From NCBI GenBank assembly GCA_965242915.1, contig CBDETN010000028.1, positions 248,001 to 312,000 of the forward strand: a DNA stretch of 64,000 bases. Direction: 5' to 3'. Position numbers and translations under genes: made by a program. This DNA is from CAJXII01 sp965242915. Its GTDB lineage: Bacteria > Campylobacterota > Campylobacteria > Campylobacterales > Arcobacteraceae. Under the pieces are notes generated by a model. The model made no database searches, was not told where the DNA came from, and saw only the letters and a program-made list of their open reading frames with translations. Below are positions 8,310-16,142 of this stretch, in pieces. Numbering within the stretch: position 1 is the stretch's first letter; every line of letters begins with the position of its first letter.

Positions 8310-8409
8310 AACTTCCTCCACAACCATCACATCCACCACTTTTAAATAGTTTTTTGTATAAATAATATAAGGCACCTATAGTTATGATGGTTAAAAAAAT
8401 ACTATCCAT
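8296..8409 (-). CDS. FeoB-associated Cys-rich membrane peptide
   Basis: A 37-residue peptide: one membrane helix (residues ~4-18) followed by a Cys/Gly tail, CDGCGGSCG. This is the hallmark of the short FeoB-associated Cys-rich membrane proteins. Its ATG (8409) overlaps the stop of the Fur-family gene as TAATG, so it is translationally coupled. Its presence inside this operon, 6.6 kb from feoAB, supports an iron role for the whole leftward unit. Confidence 0.72.
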   Translation of the reverse strand: MDSIFLTIITIGALYYLYKKLFKSGGCDGCGGSCGTK

Positions 8410-8879
8410 TATATTGTATGAGCTTGACATTTTTTACATACTCCATTTATAATTACATTAAAATTTGTTGATTGAAACTCTAAACTCTTTAAGTTAGTTA
8501 AAAACATATCATGTATATCTAAACTCTCAAATTCCGCAATTTTATGACACTCTTGACAGTACAGATGATAGTGTGGCTTTTTAAAATATAACAATTCGTA
8601 TCTTTTTTTATCATCCACAGTTATACTGTCAACGATACCATAGGCTTCAAATGATGACAATACTCTATATACTGTCGTTGTAGTTAAACAGTTACTTTCT
8701 TGATTATTGGATATTTTTACAATATCTATAACACTTAAATGCTCACTATTTTCAAATAATATCTCTATTATCTTTGTTTTATTAATTGTTAATATCTGAT
8801 TGAGTGAAGCAAGTCGTTTATCAACAATATTTAAAAAATTTAAATACTCTTGTATTTCTTTTTTTGACATTTTACACAT
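8409..8879 (-). CDS. Fur-family transcriptional regulator
   Basis: A 156-residue metalloregulator: winged helix at residues ~30-90, including the TTTTVYRVLSSFEAYGIV recognition region, then a dimer/metal domain with HYHLYCQECHKIAEFES and a C-terminal CKKC pair, which together give the structural Zn site and an HxH-type regulatory site. Which metal it senses cannot be read from the sequence. It is second in the operon after the 54-residue gene and immediately precedes the Cys-rich peptide gene. No strong ribosome site is visible, so coupling to the upstream ORF is possible. Confidence 0.9.
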   Translation of the reverse strand: MCKMSKKEIQEYLNFLNIVDKRLASLNQILTINKTKIIEILFENSEHLSVIDIVKISNNQESNCLTTTTVYRVLSSFEAYGIVDSITVDDKKRYELLYFKKPHYHLYCQECHKIAEFESLDIHDMFLTNLKSLEFQSTNFNVIINGVCKKCQAHTI

Positions 8880-8887
8880 CTATTTAC

Positions 8888-9052
8888 TTAGTTTAGTACA
8901 GACTTAGTGACTCTAAGAGCTTGGTCTTTAGATACATCTTTATGCCTCATATATAATATTTTCATAATAGGACATAACATCTCTTGCGTTTTTTGAAAGC
9001 CTGATTGAATAACTAAACGATTTACTTTTACTTTCAATTGTATATCTGACAT
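8888..9052 (-). CDS. 54-residue unrecognised protein, first gene of operon
   Basis: A short ORF with a good AGGAT ribosome site and ATG at 9052, 27 bp from the proximal metal-regulator operator. The product is basic with one Cys (MLCPIMKILYMRHK) and helical, and has no membrane segment or signal peptide. Its stop lies 8 bp before the Fur-family start. I do not recognise the family. Position at the head of a presumed iron-repressed transcript is the main clue. Confidence 0.5.
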   Translation of the reverse strand: MSDIQLKVKVNRLVIQSGFQKTQEMLCPIMKILYMRHKDVSKDQALRVTKSVLN

Positions 9053-9065
9053 TTTATATCCTATT

Positions 9066-9149
9066 ATATATTGATATTCATTATTAATATTGAAATATTA
9101 GAGTAAAATATCTTAAATACTGCTTAATATTGATAGCTATTATCAATAT
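9066..9149. promoter_or_regulatory. Paired Fur-type operators between divergent operons
   Basis: Third copy of the dual-operator layout. The distal box 9126-9149 is near-perfect (AATATTGATA, 5 nt, TATCAATAT). The proximal box at about 9066-9092 is degenerate (TTGATA, 5 nt, TATTAA). Centres are 59 bp apart. They lie 27 and 86 bp upstream of the leftward start at 9052, and the distal box is also ~69 bp upstream of the rightward Fur gene at 9207, so one region may control both directions. Confidence 0.68.
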
Positions 9150-9206
9150 CACGGTTTAAAATAGATTGTGTTATAATAATGTATAAATAAAGGGGAGATT
9201 AACGCT

Positions 9207-9647
9207 ATGCAAGATAATTCACAAATCATAGATAAATTAAAAACTATTATTAAAGAAAAGGGTTTGAAATACACAAAACAAAGAGAAGTTGTATTTGAGA
9301 CTATTTTAAATTGTAAAAAACATTTAAGTGCAGAAGAGCTTTATCATATAATACTTGAAAAGTATCCAAATGAAAAAATAGGTATTGCTACAGTATATCG
9401 TGCCTTAGTATTTTTGGAAGAATCAAATCTTATCTCGTCAATTTCACTTGATAAGGAAACAAAAAAATTTGAAACTAGTTTTAAAAAACATCATGACCAT
9501 CTTATATGTGTCAAGTGTAATAAAATTATAGAATTTATAAATGAAAAAATTGAAAAAGAGCAAGAAAAAATAGCTAAAGAAAATGGCTTTAAACTTTTAA
9601 ATCATACTATGCATCTATATGGAGTATGTAAAGATTGCAATGATTAG
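9207..9647 (+). CDS. Fur-family metalloregulator (Fur/Zur type)
   Basis: A 146-residue regulator. The N-terminal winged helix contains KYTKQREVVFETIL and IATVYRALVFLEES. The metal domain contains KKHHDHLICVKCNKIIEF, i.e. the HHDH motif plus CxxC of classic Fur, and a second C-terminal CKDC pair. It is canonical in length and motif set, more so than the Fur-like protein at 8409-8879. It heads a rightward operon with DUF1007 and NicO genes. That gene pair is often zinc- or nickel-linked, so a Zur or Nur role is possible. Likely autoregulated through 9066-9149. Confidence 0.9.
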   Translation: MQDNSQIIDKLKTIIKEKGLKYTKQREVVFETILNCKKHLSAEELYHIILEKYPNEKIGIATVYRALVFLEESNLISSISLDKETKKFETSFKKHHDHLICVKCNKIIEFINEKIEKEQEKIAKENGFKLLNHTMHLYGVCKDCND

Positions 9648-10164
9648 ATTTTTTTGTTTAGTTTGTCTAGGATTTAACTTTTTATTAGCACATCCACATA
9701 CTTTTATAGAAGTGTATCCTACAATTGAAGTAAAAAATAATACAACAGTTAAAATAAATTTTAAATGGAAGCTGGATGAGATGACCTCATCTATACTGAT
9801 CATGGAATTTGATCAAAATAGTGACGGCAAGATAGATAAAAAAGAAAATAAGTTTATCTATACGAGTTATTTTATATCTTTAAAAGATTATAACTTTTAT
9901 ACAGATATAAAAATCAAAGATAAAACACAATTCTTTCCAGAACCTAAAAACTTTAAAGCCACAATTGAAAATAATAAAATATGCTATTCTTTTGATATAG
10001 AAGAAAAATATAATATAAAAGATACAAAATTTGACTTTGGAGATGAAGAGTTTTTTGTAGCGATGATTTTGAAAAAAGAATTTGTAAAAGTTACAGGGGC
10101 TGATTTTAAAGTTAGTGAATTGGACAATGACTTTTATTTTGGATATAGACTGGAGCTGAAATAA
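9640..10164 (+). CDS. DUF1007-family exported protein with EF-hand-like loop
   Basis: A 174-residue exported protein: signal peptide of ~17 residues, then the family mark HPHTFIEVYPTIEV. A calcium-loop-like stretch DQNSDGKIDKKE (residues ~59-70) has the D-x-N-x-D-G-x-I-x-x-x-E spacing of an EF-hand. DUF1007 genes typically pair with NicO transporters, as here. I chose the ATG at 9640, which overlaps the Fur gene by 8 bp; the longer reading adds seven residues before the signal peptide. Its stop overlaps the next start by 1 bp (TAATG). Confidence 0.78.
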   Translation: MIRFFCLVCLGFNFLLAHPHTFIEVYPTIEVKNNTTVKINFKWKLDEMTSSILIMEFDQNSDGKIDKKENKFIYTSYFISLKDYNFYTDIKIKDKTQFFPEPKNFKATIENNKICYSFDIEEKYNIKDTKFDFGDEEFFVAMILKKEFVKVTGADFKVSELDNDFYFGYRLELK

Positions 10165-10913
10165 TGGAACTTTATAACCAATTTTTAAAGCAACTTGTAA
10201 TGTGGCAATATGAATTAAATAGTTATATATCTACAACTATAAGAAGTTTAAATGATGAGAATAATTTAAGTACATCATTACTTATTTTAGGAATTGCATT
10301 TGCTTATGGAGTGATACATGCAGCAGGCCCAGGGCATGGTAAAGCTTTAGTCGCATTTTATTTTACTACAAATAGTACAAAAAGTAATTATAAAAAAGCA
10401 TTCAAGATGGGATATATGATATCTATTATTCATGCTGTCTCTGCACTTATATTTACATTTGGAATATTTTTTGTACTTAAAACTATGTTTAGAAAGAATT
10501 TTAATGAATTTTCTTCTATAGCTATGCAAATATCTGCTGTTATGATTATGGCAATTGGACTTTATCTAATATTCGAAGCTTATAAAAATAGAAAAGCAAA
10601 AGAAAAGAATATAAAAGTACAAAAAAAAAGTGAATATGCAGTTGCTTTTAGTGCAGGTATTGTTCCATGCCCTGGAGTTATGACGATAGTTTTATTTTGT
10701 ATAGTTTTACAGCATTATATTTTGGGAGTGTTGGCAGCTATATTTATGAGCATAGGGATGGGACTTACCATCTCACTTGCAGGTATATTTTCTATTGCTT
10801 TAAATAAAAAAAGTAATAACTTTTTAACAAGTAAAGGTTATATTTTAGAGATGATTGGTGCTTTATTGATATTTAGTTTGGGAGTATTTTTATTTCTATC
10901 ATTACAAAAATAG
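10164..10913 (+). CDS. NicO/RcnA-family nickel-cobalt transporter
   Basis: A 249-residue integral membrane protein with about six helices. The family signatures are present: HAAGPGHGKAL near residue 52 (His/Gly motif in a membrane helix) and AGIVPCPGVM near residue 167. NicO members move Ni, Co or possibly Zn. The preceding DUF1007 protein is the usual periplasmic companion. Coupling by a 1-bp overlap and a shared Fur-type gene upstream argue for metal-dependent control. Direction (uptake or efflux) cannot be decided from sequence. Confidence 0.85.
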   Translation: MELYNQFLKQLVMWQYELNSYISTTIRSLNDENNLSTSLLILGIAFAYGVIHAAGPGHGKALVAFYFTTNSTKSNYKKAFKMGYMISIIHAVSALIFTFGIFFVLKTMFRKNFNEFSSIAMQISAVMIMAIGLYLIFEAYKNRKAKEKNIKVQKKSEYAVAFSAGIVPCPGVMTIVLFCIVLQHYILGVLAAIFMSIGMGLTISLAGIFSIALNKKSNNFLTSKGYILEMIGALLIFSLGVFLFLSLQK

Positions 10914-10938
10914 TGATTTGTTAATTTAACAAATCACT
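10912..10938. terminator. Bidirectional terminator between convergent genes
   Basis: A perfect 13-bp stem with a 1-nt centre (AGTGATTTGTTAA / TTAACAAATCACT) spans the stop codons of both the NicO gene and the convergent aldehyde dehydrogenase gene. T-tracts are weak. Confidence 0.6.
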
Positions 10939-12341
10939 ACAGACTTAATCTCTGTATATTCTTCAATAGCAAAAGCAGGACCTTCTTTTCCTATTCCGCT
11001 AAGTTTAGTTCCACCATAAGGTTGTATATCAAATCGTAATGTTGGGATATCATTTATTACAACTCCACCGCAAGAAGCATCATATATAAAACTTTGAGTT
11101 TGTTTTAAATCATTTGTAAATATACTAAACTGCAACCCATAAGGGGAATTATTCATTTTTGATATTGCTTCATCATAGCTTTTTACTTTTATCAAGCTGA
11201 CAATTGGTGCAAAAACTTCTTCACAAATTATTTTCATATCATCAGTAACTTGAGTCATTACTGTTGGATAAAAATTCAATTCCTCACTTTTATTCCCGGT
11301 TAAACATACAGCGCCCTCTTCTATCGCATTTTGTATCCAAGATTTTGCCCGTACTAAAGCCTCATCATTGATCAAAGGTCCGACAAAAGTATCATCTTCA
11401 TAAGGACTTCCAACTTTTAATTTTTCAGTTTCAATTTTCATAGCAGCTGCAAACTCATCGTAAATCAACTCATCAACATAAATTCTTTGTAAGCTAATAC
11501 AAACTTGCCCACTATTTATAAATGCACCAAAGGCACATCTTGCGGCTGCTAATTTTATATCTGCACTTTTGTCTATAAAAGTTGCTGCATTTCCGCCTAA
11601 TTCCAAAGCTACTTTTTTAATTCCTGCTGTTTTTGTAATAATATTCCCAACTTGAACTGAACCTGTAAAGCTAAGGACTCTTGGAATATCTGACTCAACC
11701 AAAGTACTTCCAACTTCAACATCACCGTAAACCACACTTAAAGCATCTTTGATAGCAAACTTACTTTCAATAAAAAGTTTGGCAAATTTATAAGCTGTCA
11801 AAGGAGCTTCGGGGGTTGGTTTTAAAACTACCGCATTTCCACTTACAAGAGCAGGGGCAATTTTATGAGCAACTAAATTTAACGGAAAATTAAAAGGTGT
11901 AATACAAGCAACAACGCCAACAGGTTCTCTAAACCAATAAGCTGTAGTTTTTTTACCACTTGGCATCGCATCTGTATTTATAGTCTCTCCATGAGAATTT
12001 ATCATTGCTATATTGCTAAGTTTGATTGTTTCAATACAACGATCAACTTCAACTCTTGCAAAGGCAATTGGCTTACCAACCTCATCTGATATCGTTTGAG
12101 CAATATCTTCTTTATTTTTTGACAAATTCTTTACTACATCTTTAAGCCAATCTACCCTTTGTGCTATTGTTGAAGCTTTAGTATCTACACTGGCTTTTTG
12201 TGCTATTTTTAAAGCTTTTAAAGTATCTTCTTTTGTGCATATTGGATAAGAAGAAACCACTTTTTTCGAATAAGGATTAACAATATTTGTCAACTCTTCT
12301 CTTGACTCTTCATTAGTTCCAAAAAATATATTTGCTTTCAT
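10926..12341 (-). CDS. NAD(P)-dependent aldehyde dehydrogenase
   Basis: A 471-residue soluble ALDH-superfamily enzyme that oxidises an aldehyde to the acid. Conserved elements in order: TPFNFPLNLVAHK, FTGSVQVG (nucleotide loop), LELGGNAA (general-base Glu region), SGQVCISLQRIYV (catalytic Cys) and EEVFAPI. Length matches the GapN/lactaldehyde/succinate-semialdehyde branch. The substrate cannot be assigned. It is the second gene of a leftward pair, 2 bp after the glycine-zipper gene. Confidence 0.9.
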   Translation of the reverse strand: MKANIFFGTNEESREELTNIVNPYSKKVVSSYPICTKEDTLKALKIAQKASVDTKASTIAQRVDWLKDVVKNLSKNKEDIAQTISDEVGKPIAFARVEVDRCIETIKLSNIAMINSHGETINTDAMPSGKKTTAYWFREPVGVVACITPFNFPLNLVAHKIAPALVSGNAVVLKPTPEAPLTAYKFAKLFIESKFAIKDALSVVYGDVEVGSTLVESDIPRVLSFTGSVQVGNIITKTAGIKKVALELGGNAATFIDKSADIKLAAARCAFGAFINSGQVCISLQRIYVDELIYDEFAAAMKIETEKLKVGSPYEDDTFVGPLINDEALVRAKSWIQNAIEEGAVCLTGNKSEELNFYPTVMTQVTDDMKIICEEVFAPIVSLIKVKSYDEAISKMNNSPYGLQFSIFTNDLKQTQSFIYDASCGGVVINDIPTLRFDIQPYGGTKLSGIGKEGPAFAIEEYTEIKSVVIC

Positions 12342-12343
12342 TA

Positions 12344-12841
12344 TTAATGTACATAAATTCTTTGTGTAACATTTAAATATTCTAAAGGTTCTTTTGATTC
12401 TTTACAAACTTCCTGCCCCTTATACATAGCACAATTTTTATAACCCACAATAACTGTTTCTGTTATATATTCATAAACAGGATCACAACGAGTCACTTGA
12501 TGATATGTTTTACATTTATTACTGTTTCTATTCTGATTTGCCATATATGCTCCGCCTAATCCCCCGACTATTTTAGCAGCAGCTTTACCGCTACCTCTTC
12601 CTACTTGATGTCCTAGAACTACACCAAGTGTTGCACCTATTAGAGTATCTATACCAATAGTATTAGTATCATGACTACCACAAGGTACCCATTGCTCAAC
12701 CGTGTCTTCATAACACTTCTCACCTGTTTTAATTTTTTTTGTAAACGGTTTTGTTATGGCAGTCTGCTCCGTCACTTTTACCATCTCTGCATTTAAGAAT
12801 GTACCTATTGCAAGCACTGCAATTAAAAATCTAATTTTCAT
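12344..12841 (-). CDS. Glycine-zipper (17-kDa antigen-like) envelope protein
   Basis: A 165-residue exported protein with a signal peptide (~18 residues, ending LNA). The centre, residues ~63-100, is a glycine zipper that could insert in a membrane (IGATLGVVLGHQVGRGSG, then VGGLGGAYMANQN). It is flanked by cysteine pairs (CYEDTVEQWVPC, CKTYHQVTRC, CAMYKGQEVC), probably disulfides. No lipobox is seen. Its role in outer-membrane structure is inferred from the class. Confidence 0.75.
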   Translation of the reverse strand: MKIRFLIAVLAIGTFLNAEMVKVTEQTAITKPFTKKIKTGEKCYEDTVEQWVPCGSHDTNTIGIDTLIGATLGVVLGHQVGRGSGKAAAKIVGGLGGAYMANQNRNSNKCKTYHQVTRCDPVYEYITETVIVGYKNCAMYKGQEVCKESKEPLEYLNVTQRIYVH

Positions 12842-12978
12842 ATTATCTCCTTTAATCTATATTGGTATGATATCATATTTATTGTGAATTAATTGTGAAA
12901 TAATCTTATTAATATTTTAAACTATATTTAGATAGAATATATCCTTATTATTGAATATTAGATTTAGGATAAATAAAA

Positions 12979-13899
12979 ATGAATAAAGCAAAATATATTT
13001 GGATGGATGGAGAACTAACTCCTTGGGATGATGCAAAAGTACACGTATTAACCCATACATTACATTATGGAAACGGTGCTATTGAAGGTACAAAAGCATA
13101 TAAAACACATGATGGCAGATGTGCTATTTTTAAACTTCAAGAGCATACGCAAAGACTTTTAGATTCATCTAAAATGACATTAATGGATGTACCTTTTACA
13201 GTAGAAGAGTTAAATGACGCACAAGTTAAACTACTTCAAGAAAATGAACTTTTTGAGGGTGCATACATTAGACCGCTTGTATATTTAGGATATGGAGTTA
13301 TGGGACTTTATCATAAAGATTGTCCGGTAAATGTATCTATTTCTGCTTGGGAATGGGGAGCATATTTAGGTGAAGATGGTCTTAAAAACGGTATTAGATT
13401 AAAAATATCTTCAATGACAAGAGGTGGGAATACTTCTGGTATGGGAAAAGCAAAAGCTGTTGCAAATTATCTTAATTCTCAAATGGCAAAATTTGAAGCA
13501 GTTGAGGCTGGATATGATGAAGCACTTTTAAGAGATGATCAAGGTTATATTGCAGAAGCCAGCGGAGCTTGTTTTTTTATGGTTGAAGATGGTAAATTAA
13601 TCACTCCTCCAAATGACAACTCGCTTAAGTCTATCACGCAAGCTACAGTTATAGAGTTAGCTGCTGATATGGGTATTGAAGTTGTTAGAAGAAGAATTAC
13701 AAGAGAAGAAGTATATATCTGTGATGAGTGTTTTTTAACTGGAACTGCTGCTGAAATTACACCTGTTAAAGATGTTGATGCTAGAAAAATCGGTTGTGGC
13801 TCACGAGGTTCGATAACTGAAAAAATTCAATCTGCATATTTTGATGTAGTTGCAGGAAAAAATCCAAAATATATAAAACATTTAACATATATTAACTAA
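12979..13899 (+). CDS. ilvE: Branched-chain amino acid aminotransferase
   Basis: A 306-residue fold-type IV PLP enzyme for the last step of Val, Leu and Ile synthesis. The family pattern HYGNGAIEGTKAY is near residue 31, GMGKAKAVANYL holds the PLP lysine (residue ~160), and EASGACFFMVEDGKLITPP plus DECFLTGTAAEITPV are textbook. A ribosome site AGGAT precedes the ATG at 12979. It is a single gene with its own AT-rich promoter region. Confidence 0.95.
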   Translation: MNKAKYIWMDGELTPWDDAKVHVLTHTLHYGNGAIEGTKAYKTHDGRCAIFKLQEHTQRLLDSSKMTLMDVPFTVEELNDAQVKLLQENELFEGAYIRPLVYLGYGVMGLYHKDCPVNVSISAWEWGAYLGEDGLKNGIRLKISSMTRGGNTSGMGKAKAVANYLNSQMAKFEAVEAGYDEALLRDDQGYIAEASGACFFMVEDGKLITPPNDNSLKSITQATVIELAADMGIEVVRRRITREEVYICDECFLTGTAAEITPVKDVDARKIGCGSRGSITEKIQSAYFDVVAGKNPKYIKHLTYIN

Positions 13900-13973
13900 G
13901 TATAAAATTTAAGAAAAGATACAAGTACAATTTAATATTATTGCACTTAATTAAACAAATAAGGAAAAAACAG

Positions 13974-15062
13974 ATGCCAATCGATAACGATTATTTTAAA
14001 AAGAGACAAAAAGAAAGCAAGGGTTCAGGTGATAGCTCAGGTCAGAGTGGTGGTGGAGATTTTCAACCACCATTTGAAACTCCACAATTTTTCAAAAATT
14101 TTGGAAAACAATCAGGAATAATATATGCAATAATACTTATTATTGTACTACTTGTAATGACTAAGCCGTTTGTAATCATCAATTCTGGTGAAGTAGGTAT
14201 TAAAGTAACTACTGGTAAATATGAAACTGTACCGTTACAGCCTGGATTTCATCTATATCTTCCAGTGATTCAAAAAGTAATTATTGTTGATACAAAAGTT
14301 AGACTTATTAACTATAAAAGTATTGAAGATATGAGCGGTATGGGTACTGGTATTAAAATCAATCCAGCTATTAATATTCTTGATGCTCGTGGGCTTCCTG
14401 TTTCAATTGAATTAACTGTTCAATATAAACTTTTACCTCATGGAGCACCTACAACAATTGCAACTTGGGGATTGTCTTGGGAAGATAAGATTGTAAATCC
14501 GGTTGTAAGAAATATTGTAAGAAATGTTGTCGGTGGATTTAAAGCTGAAGAGTTACCAATGAGACGAAATGAGATAGCAGTCCTAATTGAAGATGGTATT
14601 AGAGCAGAGATTGAATCACTTGAGGGAAGACCTGTATCAATTGAATCAGTTCAACTAAGAGAGATAGTTTTACCTTCTAAAATTAAAGACCAGATTGAAA
14701 AAGTACAAGTAGCTAATCAAGAGAGTGAAAGAGTTAAATATGAAGTTTTAAGAGCCAAACAAGAAGCTCAAAAGAAAGCGGCACTAGCTCAAGGTGAGGC
14801 TGATAAAAATAGAATTGAAGCAAAAGGTCGTGCAGATGCTGTATCTATTGAATCTCAAGCACAAGCACAAGCAAATATTTTAATCTCTAAATCTTTAACA
14901 AATCAACTTTTACAATTAGAACAAATTAAAGTTCAAGGTAAGTTTAATGATGCATTAAGAGTTAATAAAGATGCTAAGATATTCTTAACTCCTGGCGGAT
15001 CAACTCCAAATATTTGGGTTGATACAAAAGATAGATCAAGAGACAGTTCAATAAGCAGATAG
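13974..15062 (+). CDS. SPFH/prohibitin-family membrane protein
   Basis: 362 residues: a Gly/Ser-rich cytosolic N-terminus, one membrane helix at ~residues 45-65, an SPFH (Band 7) domain from ~70 to 250, then a long coiled coil rich in Glu, Lys and Ala, e.g. AKQEAQKKAALAQGEADKNR. It resembles HflK or prohibitin, which form ring scaffolds around membrane proteases. No HflC-like partner follows, which favours a stand-alone prohibitin. I chose the ATG at 13974 with its AAGGAAAA site over the reading that begins 33 bp earlier. Confidence 0.85.
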   Translation: MPIDNDYFKKRQKESKGSGDSSGQSGGGDFQPPFETPQFFKNFGKQSGIIYAIILIIVLLVMTKPFVIINSGEVGIKVTTGKYETVPLQPGFHLYLPVIQKVIIVDTKVRLINYKSIEDMSGMGTGIKINPAINILDARGLPVSIELTVQYKLLPHGAPTTIATWGLSWEDKIVNPVVRNIVRNVVGGFKAEELPMRRNEIAVLIEDGIRAEIESLEGRPVSIESVQLREIVLPSKIKDQIEKVQVANQESERVKYEVLRAKQEAQKKAALAQGEADKNRIEAKGRADAVSIESQAQAQANILISKSLTNQLLQLEQIKVQGKFNDALRVNKDAKIFLTPGGSTPNIWVDTKDRSRDSSISR

Positions 15063-15070
15063 ATTTTTAG

Positions 15071-15090
15071 AGTACCCAATATTGGGTACT
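15071..15090. terminator. Terminator-like palindrome after SPFH gene
   Basis: A perfect 20-bp palindrome (AGTACCCAAT/ATTGGGTACT) 8 bp after the stop codon, followed by TTATAAAG. It has no loop and only a weak T-run, so it could also be a protein site. Confidence 0.5.
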
Positions 15091-15126
15091 TTATAAAGTT
15101 TATTAGATAGAAGAAAGAAGATAGTT

Positions 15127-15804
15127 ATGACAAATATTATAGATACTGTTGATTGGTCTAAACAAGACGGTTTAGTTCCGGTAATCACTCAAGATGATAC
15201 TACAAACGAAGTTTTAATGCTTGCATATATGAATAAAGAAGCATTAGAACTTACACTAAAAACTTCGTATGCTCATTATTTTAGCAGAAGTAAACAACGA
15301 CTTTGGAAAAAAGGTGAAAGCAGCGGACATACTCAGGCTATAAAATCCATAATGATGGATTGTGATAATGATACAATTTTATTAAAAATAGATCAAAAAG
15401 GTGTGGCATGTCATACCGGTAGGAAATCTTGTTTTTTTACAGATATTAAAACCGGTAAAAAAATAAGTGATGTAAAGATAGATACTACAAGTGCTTATGG
15501 TGTGATAGATACACTTTATCATACAATACAAAGTAAAAAGAATGATGACCCTGAAAAATCATACACGGCTAAACTTTTGCAAGGTAAACAAAATTCTATG
15601 CTTAAAAAGATTGTTGAAGAAGCCGGTGAATTTACATTTGCAGTAAAGGACAATAATATAGAAGAGATTATCTATGAGGGTGCAGATTTAATGTATCATT
15701 GTTTAGTAGCTTTAAGTAGTCAAAATATCTCTCCCGATAGAATAAAACAGGAGTTATCAAAACGATTTGGACATGGCGGAATAGAGGAAAAAAATAATAG
15801 ATAA
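15127..15804 (+). CDS. hisIE: Bifunctional phosphoribosyl-AMP cyclohydrolase / phosphoribosyl-ATP pyrophosphohydrolase
   Basis: 225 residues joining two histidine-synthesis enzymes. HisI is N-terminal (residues ~1-110): DEVLMLAYMN, SRSKQRLWKKGESSGH and the Zn-binding CDNDTILL / CHTGRKSCFF segments. HisE is C-terminal (~120-225), with a helical pattern containing KKIVEEAGEFTFAVKD and EGADLMYHCLVAL. A fused hisIE is common in Proteobacteria and Campylobacterota. Mobile DNA begins 9 bp after its stop. Confidence 0.95.
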   Translation: MTNIIDTVDWSKQDGLVPVITQDDTTNEVLMLAYMNKEALELTLKTSYAHYFSRSKQRLWKKGESSGHTQAIKSIMMDCDNDTILLKIDQKGVACHTGRKSCFFTDIKTGKKISDVKIDTTSAYGVIDTLYHTIQSKKNDDPEKSYTAKLLQGKQNSMLKKIVEEAGEFTFAVKDNNIEEIIYEGADLMYHCLVALSSQNISPDRIKQELSKRFGHGGIEEKNNR

Positions 15805-15812
15805 TAAAATTT

Positions 15813-15861
15813 GAGAGTGTAAAATAAACTGTGTAAACCCACCAGTTTATTTTACACTCTC
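15813..15861. mobile_element. 49-bp IS256-type mini-element (two IS ends back to back)
   Basis: A perfect inverted repeat, 19-bp arms (GAGAGTGTAAAATAAACTG) around 11 nt. Its first 36 bp equal the reverse complement of the IS256 end at 21435-21470, and its last 19 bp equal the tip of that end. It therefore looks like a left end joined to a right end with the middle lost. It may also work as the hisIE terminator. Confidence 0.65.
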
Positions 15862-16004
15862 ATCTAATCCTTGTTTATATATACCCATAAATTACCTTTA
15901 TATGGTATATATTATACCTTTTTAGTGGTTTTAGGATGGTTAATTTTAGTGATTTTATTGCAGAATATTTTATATAAATTGAGATTGAGTTCTTTCACAG
16001 TCTC
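15862..16004. mobile_element. IS1182-type end fragment
   Basis: No gene. Reading leftward from 16004, the sequence starts GAGACTGTGAAAGAAC, nearly the same as the IS1182 end at 62465 (GAGACTGTGAAATAAC). The rest is AT-rich with no coding signal, so this is probably an IS1182 end that truncated the adjacent attC. The limit at 15862 is only the edge of the IS256 remnant. Confidence 0.45.
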
Positions 16005-16126
16005 GGAGGAGAGAAACGAGTGTAAACTGCCGATAATTTGAGCTTCTAAGTGTCGCATAAAGATACTTGAAAACCCAAATTATAAAGCTGTAATGCCCAC
16101 ATCGTTCCTCACCTTAGGCGTTATAC
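16005..16126 (+). other. attC: Integron attC recombination site, left core lost
   Basis: The right core GTTATAC (16120-16126) is preceded by CCTTAGGC, as in Vibrio-type attC sites. Outer arms AGGAGAGAAACGA (from ~16007) and TCGTTCCTCACCT pair imperfectly, and inner arms ATAATTTG / CAAATTAT pair perfectly. The expected left core (RYYYAAC) is missing; an IS1182-type end abuts instead. Confidence 0.55.
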
Positions 16127-16142
16127 AAAAAGGAAATTATAA

